Assembly: GCF_021155775.2 (NCBI RefSeq)
Contig: NC_060238.1
Span: 10,836,001-10,900,000 of the forward strand
Direction of reading: 5' to 3'
Source: Neodiprion pinetum
Lineage: Eukaryota; Arthropoda; Insecta; Hymenoptera; Diprionidae
DNA length: 64,000 nucleotides
The position numbers and the translations under genes were made by a program. The notes under the pieces are model-generated. The model was not told the DNA's origin. It saw nothing but the letters and a program-made list of their open reading frames with translations, and made no database searches. Position 1 is the stretch's first letter, and each line of letters starts with the position of its first letter. Shown here piece by piece: positions 11,926 to 22,855 of this stretch.

Positions 11926-12370
11926 TATTTTAAAACGTTTAAGTTACGACGAATCAGGGGATATCTGGCTCCACGAAACCGATTCTCAATTTCATTGAAT
12001 AAATACCAGATCTTATAGTCATTGTTCCACGACTTGACGCTGTAGTTCACAATGTACAGACCTTTTTCATCTTCGTTGATATTTAAATACATTTAAGTTA
12101 CGACGAATCAGGGAATATCTGGCTCCACGAAACCGATTCTTAATTTCATTAGATAAATACCAGATCTTATAGTCGTTGTTTCACGACTTGATGCTGTAGT
12201 TTACAATGTACAGACCTTTTTTGTTTTCGTTAATTTTTTGAAACGTTTAAGTTACGACGAATCAGGGAATATCTGGCTCCACGGAACCTATTTTTAATTT
12301 CTCAAAATAAATAAATACCAGATCTTGTAGTCGTTGTTTCACGATCCGTTTTGAATTGAAAACCTCTATC
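11926..12370. repeat. 154-bp tandem repeat, ~3 copies
   Basis: Three direct copies share TTTAAGTTACGACGAATCAG at 11938, 12092 and 12246, a period of 154 bp. Downstream of each is ATATCTGGCTCCACG and a CCAGATCTT(A/G)TAGTC segment. On the minus strand each copy is partly open. Because 154 is not a multiple of 3, the copies fall in different frames, so this is not a protein repeat. It lies immediately upstream of the PolB relic on that gene's strand and may be a duplication of its N-terminal coding sequence. Confidence 0.85.
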
Positions 12371-13280
12371 CTGTTGGTTGAGAGTTCATTCCAGAAACTT
12401 CCAGAATTCAACGTCGCACAGAACAGATTCTTAAACGACATCGTATTTTGATTCTCTCCCGTACTCACTACCTTAACTTTTTTCCAATAAAATATTATTT
12501 TATCATCAATATCAACCGTTTTCAATTCAGAATTTCAGAAACTTCCAGAATTCGACGTAGCACCAAAATTCTCTGACCGCGGGCCGCTCAACGTCAAGTC
12601 GCAACTCGACGATTCCAAGTATTATTTTCGTCGACCGCGTACCTCCGTCCGATTTCTGAAGACGTTTGATAATTCTCTGTGATATTTCTCGTCTTTTCTC
12701 TAATCATTGAAACCTTTCGCAGAATTTTGTTGAGAAACCGAATATATCTATGTATTATATACAATACTTTATTTATAAAATCAATAAAAACTTGTCAAAC
12801 GAAATCTAAACTGCGCCTCAACCTTGCATCTCATTCTGGACTAATCTTTGCACCAACGTCACCATGTTTTGCATTCCAAGAGCGATGGTAACCCAACTCC
12901 GTGGGACCCGCGGCTTTACACGTGCGCTAACTCGGATGTTGGTCGACCTTGTACTCTATCCTTCACTGAGTCCGCTGAAATCTCATCGTACAGTCCACGT
13001 CACAGTTACGTGACTCAAAACGTAGCTTAGAAAACATTCGTCTTTGCTCATCGGTGTTCAAAATAGCACTTTCTTAGATTGTAAAAGTCGATTCGAATTG
13101 CTGTTACTAACAATTTGTTGAGTTTAAGGTGAACAGGATGGTTTAGCGCTGAGTCACAAATACATATATTTTTTTTGATATATTTTTATTCAATATTGAA
13201 CGTCGTACTATTGAATGGTATGAAATAAAAGCTTCGTCAAAAAATGTATACAATTTCCTTGAAGGTTATGCAATGTCAAA
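12371..13280. other. Unassigned sequence between PolB relic and small relic gene
   Basis: A minus-strand frame of 87 codons (12262-12525) runs into the 154-bp repeats and is not recognised. The segment about 12880-13015 is a diverged direct copy of 14405-14545, sharing GTAACCCAAC, TTGGTCGACCTTG and ACTGA.CCCG. No other feature is seen. Confidence 0.4.
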
Positions 13281-13659
13281 TATATGAAGACGCTGCACAC
13301 ATTGTCCAGGTACGTGTACAAATTGGGCGAGAGTCGACGCATCTTTCAATTCAATTTGACCGTACTGACTGTCCAGATACTGCAAGAGCAACCGCTCCTC
13401 CTCCATCGTCTGCACCAATTTCTAATATTGGGTCTCGTCCGCGTTCAGCAGTCACACAATCCGTGCCGGTAAGAATACGCTGAATTTGTTGTTCTGGTCT
13501 GTGACGACACGCTGCCCAAACCTCGTTTGGACTTGACGAATGTTGGCGACTTTGTAGATTTTGAAAAATTTTCAGCTCCGTCAATTTCTTCGTCGGCAGA
13601 AATTCGTTCATGCTTGCAACTTTGTTGAGTTTTGTGAAATCCATTTTTTTTTCTTTCAA
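13281..13659 (-). pseudogene. Decayed small gene, PolB-associated type
   Basis: On the minus strand a start-like MDFTKLNKVASMNEFLPTKK is followed, after a frame change near 13560, by KVANIRQVQTRFGQRVV and then FSVFLPARIV. Two stop codons fall in that second frame before a final LLLQYLDSQYGQIEL segment. I recognise this as the short (~130-residue) protein family often seen beside PolB genes of insect Polinton-like elements. That recognition is from memory of the family pattern and not from a search. The gene is broken by one frameshift and two stops. It lies upstream of the PolB relic on the same strand, which fits a shared element. Confidence 0.55.
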
Positions 13660-15049
13660 TGTTCAGTAGTTATGTGTTTCTTGATAGATTTAGATTAGAG
13701 AACTGTTTTGTCACTTTGTTGAATTCTGACTTCGGGTTGATAACGGTTTTCACGTCGTGAATATGTTTGAAGAACAGATCGATTCGCTGTTTTAATTCTG
13801 CTTTGATTGAAGTTCTCCTCACGAGAGCTGAAGATGCAAGACTATCTTTCTGACCTGAAATTCGGATTTTTACAGCCGTATTCCTCCTACACAGAATCCT
13901 TGAAAAACTTCTAGAAGCTACCGAAATGATGTGTCTTCGATTGTGTGGGTAACATTAGATGTGTACGGTTCGGTTTCTTTCTTACTTCTCGTTGATCTGA
14001 CAACACTCGATTAAATCGGCTTCGCGTTCATCGTCATCTGGTTCGATGTCCAATAATACTGCAATCACTTTGTTTTGCTATTTTTGAGAAGTCAGGATTG
14101 ACGTTTTGTCCTGAAAATATACCTTGTGTAGTCTGTGCGGTTGCACACGAGCTCTCCGGACACACTCAACGAGCCACCGAAGATCTTGTAGCGAAAAATC
14201 TGACGTCGCGTTGCTAAATCCGATAATTATTGCTTAGCCTGTGAATTCGTTATTACGTATCATTACGATTTCAAGGTTTTCGTCTCACAAGAAAAGCAGT
14301 CTGACTGATGTACAAGTTTCGTGTGCTAACCCATTTTATACAGACGGTAGACCTGGTCAGATGTTACAGAATTACGTTTGTGTATGCGCGCGCACCTTTC
14401 AGCATTCTTAGTGCGATAGTAACCCAACACCGCTGATCCATGGCTCTGAATGTACAGCGGCTATTGGTCGACCTTGCACTCTGGTCTTGACTGAACCCGT
14501 TGAAAATTCATCGTCGAGTTCACATGACAGTTTCAAGCCGAAAAAAATGTCACGTGGTTGATATCAAACCGGCATCTGAGAAAGTGAAAAACAACTCTCA
14601 GAACCATTAATTTTGGAATGTCGCGTGGTTGATAACGTGGGAAAGAAATGTGGGGGTGGTTGATGTTACACATCAGCAGTCCTACCGTGGAAAAGGGATT
14701 TGGAGTGGTTAGTGTGACACATCGTGGAAAAGAATGCGGGACGGTAAAAAAGTTCTCGCCCTCGCTGCACCCTCTACTGTTGGCAGACGAGCACTACATG
14801 GAGGATTTGACCTTCAGTCGGTGAGATTGACAGTAAAACAGCTTGATTCTGACCTTTGACCGATAAAAATTGTTGTTAAAGCAGTGCAATTTTTACCGTC
14901 GACCGATACAACTGTCGGTGAGGTTGCATGGTTTTGACTTCAAGTCGGTACGACAGACTGTGAGGTTATCGCGGTGAAGGGTTTGAGTCTGGGGAGAATG
15001 TCAGTGAGTGTCGGTAACAGGAATCTGCGTGTGAGACTCTCATAGCTAT
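13660..15049. other. No gene recognised; short irregular repeats
   Basis: No open frame of note. About 14405-14545 is a diverged direct copy of 12880-13015. Between about 14550 and 14740, phrases such as TGGTTGAT, GTGGAAAAG and ACACATC recur irregularly. Between about 14810 and 15000, TCGGT and CGGTGAG phrases recur. This may be a decayed margin of the adjoining satellite. Confidence 0.4.
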
Positions 15050-18000
15050 ACTACTCCTCAGAACTCAGAAAACCCCGCGAAACGAGCTCGTGATCAACAG
15101 GAGAGAACTGGCGAACACAATTCTGAGTTTTTCAGTTGTGACTTTTGATGCGTCAATCTCAGCGTATTGTGACTGTGCCCAGATAATTGCTCTGGCAGAT
15201 CAACGTTGGAACAGCGCATGAAAAATCCTATTCCGGCGAAATTTCATTAAAAACGCCCTACATTTTTTCAGTTCCATTGCCAAAAATATTTGGTCGTGGA
15301 TTTAATTTGACTGACCTTTTTCTGACTAATTAAACGCCCAGGAACTCTGAAAACGCAGACGATCAAGTGTGCGGTCAACAGGACAGAAATGGCGAGCGTA
15401 ATTCTTCGTTTTTCGGTTGTAACTTTTGATGCGTTAATCGCAGCGTATTGTGACTGCGCCCAGATGATTTCTCAGCCGAAATTACGTTGAAACAGCGCAT
15501 GAGAAATCTGATTTCACCACTTGTCAAATTGGTGGGAGTTTCACTAAAAACGCCCTATATTTTTTCATTTCGGGTGCCAAAAATTTTCGGTTCTGAATTT
15601 GATTCGAATGACCTTTTTTATGACTCATTAGACGCTCAGAAACTCAGAAACCGCAGCAAAGAGAGCGTGGGATCAACAGGAGACAAATGGCGGGCAAAAT
15701 TCTTGGTTTTCCGGTTGTAACCTTAGATGCGTGGATCACGGCGTACTGAATTTGCGCCTCATCGATTTCTCCTGTAAAATTACGTCGGAATGCTGCATGA
15801 AAAAACCTGTTCCAGCCGTTGTCAGTATCGCGGAAATTATCGCTCAATATACCTTACAATTCTCCGGTTTCGAAGCCGAGAATTTTCGGACGCAGATTCA
15901 ATTCATATGACCCTTTCCTGAACGATTGGACACCCAGGAACTTTTGAAACGCGACAGAAAATACGCAAGATCAACAGAAGAGAAATGGCAAACATAATTC
16001 TTCGTTTTTTGGTTGCAACATTTGATGCGTTAATCGCAGCGTAATGTGACTGCGCAACAGCGATTTTTCTGGCAAAATTACATTAGAACAGCGCATGAAA
16101 AATCCTATTCCAGCACTTGTCAAATTCTCGAGAATTTTGCCAAAAATGCCCTTAATTTTTTTCAGCTTTGGAGCCATAGATGTTTGTTCCTGGATGTGAT
16201 TCAAATGACCCCTTTCGGACTTATGGGATACCCCGGAACCCAGAAAACGCAGACGAAAAAGTGTGAGGTCAACAGGAGAGAAATATCAAGCGAAATTCTT
16301 CGTTTTTCGGTTGTCACTTTTGATAAGTTGATCGCAGCGTATTGTCACTGCGCCCAATTACTTTCTCCGGGCAAATTACGTTGAAACAGCGCATAAGAAA
16401 TCCTTTCCTGGCACTTGTGAAATTTGCGAAAATTCCGCTAAAAATGCCGTATAATTCTTAAGATATGCAGCCGAGAATGTTTGGTCTTGGATTGTATTCG
16501 AATGACCGTTTCCTGACTCATTGGACACACAGGAAATCAGAAAACGCAGACGGAAAAGTGTGAGGTAAACAAAGGACGAATGGCGGGCAAAATTCTTGGT
16601 TTTTCGGCTGGAACTCTTGATGCGTTGATCCCAGCGTATTGGCACTGCGCCTAATCGATTTCTGTTGCAAAATTACGTCGGATCAGTGCATAAGAGAACC
16701 TATCCCAGCACTTGTCGAAATCGCGAAAATTTCGCGAAAAATACCCTATAATTCTTCAGTTTTGAAGCTGAAAATGTTTGGTCGCAGATCCGGTAAGATT
16801 GACTCTTTTCTGACTGATTAAACCCCCAGGAACTCACAAAACGCAGGGAAATGAGCGTGGGATCAGCGAAAGTGTAATGGCGAACAAAATTCTTGGTTTT
16901 TCTGACGTAACTTTAGATGCGTTGATCCAAGCGTATCGAAATTGCGCTCAATTGATTTTTCTTGCGGAATTACGTTGGAATGCTGCATGAAAGAACCTAT
17001 TTCACCACTTTTGAAAATCGCTAAAATTTTTGCTTAAAATGCTAAGCCTTACTATTTCTCCAGTTTCAGAGCCAGGAAGTTTTGAGTCAGATTCGATTCG
17101 GATGACGCTCTTTTGACTATTTAAACACACAGGAACTCGGAAAACGTGACGCAGAATATACGAGATCAAGAGGACGGAAATGGCGAACAAAATTCTTCGT
17201 TTTTCGGTTGGAACTTTTGATGCGTTACTCGCAGCGTATTGTGACTGCGCCCAGATAATTTCTGTGGCAGATCGACGTTGGAACAGCGCATGAGAAATCC
17301 GTTTCCAGCGCTTGTCAAATCCGCGAACTTTCATCAAAAACGCCCTATATTGTTTCAGTTCCAGTGCCAACAATGATTGGCCCTGGATTTGATTCCAATG
17401 GCCTTTTTCTGAATAATTGAACGCCCAGAAACTTAAAAAACGCAGACGAAGAAGTGTGAGGTCAACATGAGAGAAATGGCGAGCGAAATTCTTCGTTTTT
17501 TGGTTGTGACTTTTAATGCGTCAATCGCAGCGTATTGTGACTACGCCCACATAATTCCTCTGGCAGATCGACGTTGGAACAGCGCATGAGAAATCCTTTT
17601 CCAGCGCTTGTTAAATTCGCGAAATTTCATCAAAAATGCTCTATATTTTTTCACTCCTAGTGCCAAAAATGATTGATCCTGGATTTGATTCCGATGAGCC
17701 TTTTTTGACTAATTGAACGCCCAGGAACTCAGAAAACGTAGACGAAGAAGTGTGAGGTGAACAGGAGAGAAATGGCGAGCGAAATTCTTCGTTTTTCGGT
17801 TGTAACTTTTGATGCGTTGATCGCAGCGTATTGGAACTGCGCCAAATCAATTTTCCTTGCAAAATTATATCGAAATAGTGGAATACAAAACCTATTTCAG
17901 CACTTGTCAAAATCGCGTAAAGTTTTGTCAAAAATGCGAAGCCTTACTAGTCTTCCAGTTTCAAAGCCAGAAAATTTTGATTTTAAATTCGATTCGAATG

Positions 18001-19366
18001 ACGTTTACCTGACCGATTGAACACACAGGAACTTAGAAAATGCGACGAAAGATATGCGAGATCATCAGGACAGAAATGACGAACAAAATTCTTCATTTTT
18101 TGGTTGTAACTTTTGATGCGTCAATAGCAGCGTATTGTGACTGCGCCCAGATAATTTCTCTGGCAGAATGACGTTGGAACAGCGCATGAGAAATCCTATT
18201 CCAGCGCTTGTCGAATTCACGAAATTTCATCAAAAATGCCCTATATTTTTTCAATTCAGGTGCTGAGAATTTTTGGTCGTGGATTCGATTTAAATGACCC
18301 CTCTCTGACTGATTGAACGCTCAGAAACTCAAGAAACGCAGACAAAAAAGTGTGAGGTCAACAGGAGAGAAATGGCGAGCGAAATTCTTCGTTTTTCGGT
18401 TGTCACTTTTGATAAGTTGATCGCAGCGTATTGTGACTGCAACCAATTAATCTCTCTTGCAAAATCACGTTGCAGCAGCGCATGAGAAATCCTATCCCAG
18501 CACTTGTGAAATTCGCGGAAATTCCGCCAAAATGCCCTATAATTCTTCAGTTCTGAAGCCGAAAATGTTTGGTCCTGGATTCGATTCGAATGACCGTTTT
18601 CTGACTAATTGGACACCCATGAACTCAGTAAACGCAGACGGAAAAGTGTGAGGTAGACAGGAGAGGAATGGCGGGCAAAATTCTTAGTTTTTCGGCTGTA
18701 ACTCTTAATGCGTTATTTGCAAAATATGGAAACTGCGCCCAATCGATTTCTCTTGCAAAATGACGTGGGATAGGAGCATGAAAAAACCTTGTCCAACACC
18801 TGTCGAGATCGCGAAAATTTCCACAAAAATACCCTTCATGTCTTAATTTCGAAGCCGGAAATGTTTGATCTCAGCTGTGATTTAAATGTTTATCTTCTGA
18901 CTGGTTGGACGCTTAGGAACTTAAAAAACGCACCAACTAGAGCGTGCGATTAACAGGAGACAAATGTCGGGCAAAACCCTTGGTTTTCCGTCTGTAACTC
19001 TTGATGCGTTGATCCCAAAGTATTGGAACTGCACCCAATTGATTTCTCTTGCAAAATTACGTCGGATAGGTGCATGAGAAAACCTATCTCAGCACTTGTC
19101 AAAATTGCGAAAATTTCGCCAAAAACGCCCTATCATCCTCCAGTTTGAAAGCCGAAAATGTTTGGTTTCAACTCCGATTCGAATGACGTTTTTCTGACTT
19201 ATTGGAGACCCAGGAACTCAGGAAACGCAGTCAAAGAAGTGTGAAATCAACAGAAGAGAAATAGCAAGCAAAATTCACTGTTTTTCCGCTGTAAATCTTT
19301 ATGCGTTGATCCCAGCCTATTGAAACTGCGCCCAATCGATTTCACGTGCGAAATGACGTCGGAATA
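15050..19366. repeat. ~297-bp satellite array, ~14.5 copies
   Basis: The phrase TTTTGATGCG or a variant recurs about every 297 bp, near 15141, 15421, 15725, 16021, 16319, 16612, 16909, 17211, 17510, 17806, 18107, 18404, 18700, 18998 and 19297. Each unit also contains AACAGGAGAGAAATGGCG-like, CAGCGTATTG-like and CCCTATA-like segments. Copies differ by roughly 10-25% by eye. Some variants recur seven units apart; for example GATAAGTTGATCGCAGCG occurs in the units at 16319 and 18404. The array ends abruptly at 19366, where the CCCAGTAAACA transposon begins. Confidence 0.92.
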
Positions 19367-19527
19367 CCCAGTAAACATGAGCCGGTTAAAATGTGGTTGA
19401 AGAAACGTTAAGGTCGTATAATTATGGTATAGGTAAAAAATATTACCGTGTTCGATATACGGTAATTTTTCAGTAAAATATTAATTGTTGTCTCTCCACA
19501 AATATTATACGATTTTCATTACACGTA

Positions 19528-20056
19528 CATTTAAACAACGGTTTCTAGACTAATAATCAACGTTTTGCTTACTAGTTCAATTGCTAATTTAAATTCGTTA
19601 AAAACCGGTAAATTTATAGATATTAAAATACAAATTTTCTACGTTTCATCGTCAACGTTTTGTTGTGGTAAGCGAGATTCGTAGTATAAACGTGTGGTAA
19701 AACCGTTTATATTTCTAGTCTTATGAACAGTTGATATACATGTTTTATTCCTTCACCGGTAACACAAGTTTAACGTTTCATTCACTGCTTTTCTACAACA
19801 TTTAAACAACGGTTTCTAGACTAATAATCAACGTTTTGTTTACTAGCTCAATTGTCAATTTAAATTCGTTAAAAATCGGTATATTTGTAGGTATTAAAAT
19901 ACAAAATTTCTGCGTTCCATCATCAACGTTTTATTGTGGTAAGCGAGATCCGTAGTATAAACGTGTGGTAAAATCCATTATATTTCTAGTCTCATGAACA
20001 GCTAATATACATATTTTATTCCTTCACCAGTGACACAAGTTTAACGTTTCGTATAG
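19528..20056. repeat. 270-bp subterminal tandem duplication
   Basis: Copies 19528-19797 and 19798-20056 both begin ACATTTAAACAACGGTTTCT. They share GGTAAGCGAGAT(T/C)CGTAGT and TTATTCCTTCACC, with scattered substitutions. This lies inside the left end of the 9.25-kb transposon and contains several ACGTTTT motifs. Confidence 0.88.
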
Positions 20057-20900
20057 TTACCATACCTTGCCAATATGTTCTCATTAATTGTTTAATAATT
20101 AAGTCAATACACTTTTGATCTACTGATCACATGTAATACGTGAAAATTACGTCGTACATAGACTTGTCATATCGATACACAGAATTATATACCTACTCGG
20201 GCCGAAACGTAAACAAGATTTGTTTCGTACCTTTCTGACCTTCATATCCAAGAATACTACCCTTTTCAACATAGTGAGGGCAGGAATCAACTTTTACATC
20301 ATTTACTTACACATTGCGATGTTTGAATTTGGAACTATAATCATTATATTCAAGTTTTTCTCATGTTAGCAGTGACTAAAATTCAACGTTTTGTTATCCT
20401 CCTCAGCACGTTTTTCTGATTACCTTAAATTTTGTAAACAACTGGTCATTCGATTTAGAATCTTTTTTTTCATTCGATAAACTAGTAAGTATCATCAAAA
20501 ATATGAAAAAATTCAGGTGACATAACACTAGAAGTGATAATTTTATTCTACGTAATATTGCAAAGTAGAACAATATGTTACCTCCATTTTTTCAAATTCT
20601 TTTCCTTGTGTTATTGCTAATTCCCCAACATAGGAAAAAAAGTTGAAAAATCGATGAACAGAGTTTTTTACAAAGGTCACCAAGAAATTACGTAGTTGAG
20701 CATATAAGTGCATCCCTTCGCGGCGTCTTTATTAATTGTAAAACATACGTTTTCCTATACCATAATGTATATATTGGAATAACCCATGCTAGGAAAGCGA
20801 GTGGCCGTAGATGAAGCTCGTGTACCATGGATGTTACATGTACGTATAATGAGCGCATGTGTCAAACGACAAGCGGTCGCGAAGAATCGAGAATGTCCTA
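20057..20900. other. Transposon left region, no gene
   Basis: AT-rich sequence inside the 9.25-kb transposon between the subterminal duplication and the promoter-like segment. No coding frame or clear repeat is seen. Confidence 0.4.
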
Positions 20901-20929
20901 GCGTGAAATACTCGCGCCTCTTCTTCTGC

Positions 20930-21125
20930 CTCTGATTGGCTCGCTAGGTCAGCGTGTTGTAACTCGTACGGTTCCTGCACGCTGAGAGCCGAGGACGACG
21001 CGCCAGAATGCCCCCCCCACCACTGTTCGCGAAGGCTCTCAGCTCACGCGATCAGTGAATCAGTCTAATTTGACCAACTTCCGAGGTCAGTGCACGTCCG
21101 TGTTTATGTGAGCCTTCATAAGCTG
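20930..21125 (+). promoter_or_regulatory. Promoter-like segment and noncoding first exon
   Basis: A locally GC-rich block in otherwise AT-rich sequence includes CTGATTGGCT (an inverted CCAAT-like box reads on the other strand) and arthropod initiator-like TCAGTG (21052-21057) and TCAGTC (21060-21065). It ends with a strong splice donor, CTG/GTAAGTAC, with the intron starting at 21126. The acceptor TTCTATTGTTCACAG at 22741-22755 precedes the transposase ATG by 100 bp. The model is one noncoding exon, a 1630-bp intron and then the coding exon. RNA data would settle it. Confidence 0.45.
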
Positions 21126-21498
21126 GTAAGTACAAATGTATTTTCTATTTGGAAAAATTTATCACAATGATTCAATACAGACGAAAATGACAATACAGGC
21201 GTAAATAACCTGACAATAAAAAGAAGAAACAAATACTTTGTGATTGCGTCGTACTTGCTTTTGAACGTCGCCGAAAGGATGTAGGCACAATAGAATTGCT
21301 TGTAGATAATGCTATAAGAAGCATGTGTATGGTATGGAATATATACTGATTGCAAATAGAAGCCGCAGATATTTATTGTTAGCTTCACTCTTACTTGTGC
21401 AGGCATCGTTTTTCTTTTATAAGGTTATCCAATGAAATAGATCGCTAACACATACGTATCATGTATGAATGAACGATCATTTAGTGGCTGCATCTTTT

Positions 21499-21869
21499 CC
21501 CAATAAACACACAGTGGTTGAAATGATATATAATAGACCTGTCAAGACACGTTGAGAGAACGTTGAAATGGCACATAAAGATTATTCTACCTAGAATACA
21601 GGTGTTAAATACTATGTATTTTCAGGTACGATATCCGCCTGTTATACGGGATTCTTGTAGTTCATGAAATTCGTACAATTCCCGTGAATTATACGCCTAT
21701 TCCGCGTCCAATGCGGAATTCACCGGCATATATTCACGTGTTTTCTACGTATATACAGATACGTTTATTTAAGTGATGTGTGGGACACGAATAATTTATC
21801 GACATCCACTTCAGTTCCACAGCGGTCACGTTTCTTAAACGTCTATTCAACGTACGTGTGTTTATTGGG
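21499..21869. mobile_element. 371-bp MITE with CCCAATAAACACAC ends
   Basis: Perfect 14-bp inverted terminal repeats, CCCAATAAACACAC, bound a 371-bp non-coding element with TT on each outer side. Ten of the first eleven terminal bases match the left end of the host transposon, so this looks like a deletion derivative of the same family. It lies in the proposed intron (21126-22755) of the transposase gene. Confidence 0.7.
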
Positions 21870-22855
21870 TTCTACATTAATCAAATTTGCGTATATTATA
21901 CGTAAATACTCAGCAATGAACGTGATATGGTGTGGTAGCCGCTTTTTTTTTTTTTTTTTTACAATACTGTAATGCTTTCAAGTTCGATTCGCTGACCTCA
22001 AACTTTTTCAGTGCTTTACGTTTCTTGAAATTCTCCCAAAAAATTTCAGAGATAGTGTTTCACATCTCTAGTGAAATGTCGAATAATTTTCATATTCAGA
22101 TGTTAGAAAGTTTTCTTGAAAAAAATTGACATACCAAAAGAATGAAATTGCCCTGATTAGGGAGGTTTATCTTTATCGGGATTACGCAATTAACCCTACG
22201 ATTAACTTATTTTTCCCACTTTCCGTCTGTGCACGGGGTCTTTTATGGAACAGCCAGATTTTCCATATGTTTCAGGATTTTGCAAAATCAGAACAAATTT
22301 GGGGTTACTTCTCAAAGTATGTCTACTATACATTATCTAAAAGTTGTCGGGATTGAAAATTTTTGTTTATCAAAATTGTAATATTCCCAAAAATGCATGA
22401 GAAATTTAGGATCATAATTTCTACAGTTTCCTCAAAGACCCAGTGTACAGACGGAGGATTAATTACCGGATAAATAAACACTGTTGAGGGATTCATAAAC
22501 GTTTTAATGCCGTTGAATTCGTCATTGTGCAAACATCTTTTCGATGTAAAATTGAATTTAATTTATTCACACGACTTTACCACCATTGTGTAACCGGTTA
22601 TTGAATATATATATAGAACTTTGGTTGAATTATTGGGATATTATATGTAGATTGTAGATATATGTGATTGTACAATGAGTTCATTGTCAGCCTAAAAGTA
22701 TGGTGAATTTTCTGAAGGCTGATTATTAACGTTCTTTTCTTTCTATTGTTCACAGGGGCGCACAAATATAAGTGGATGTAATACGAGACTGACTGGTACA
22801 TTTTAACGTAAAAATTTAGTTTCGTGTATGTAAGTACAGATCATTATATAATAAT

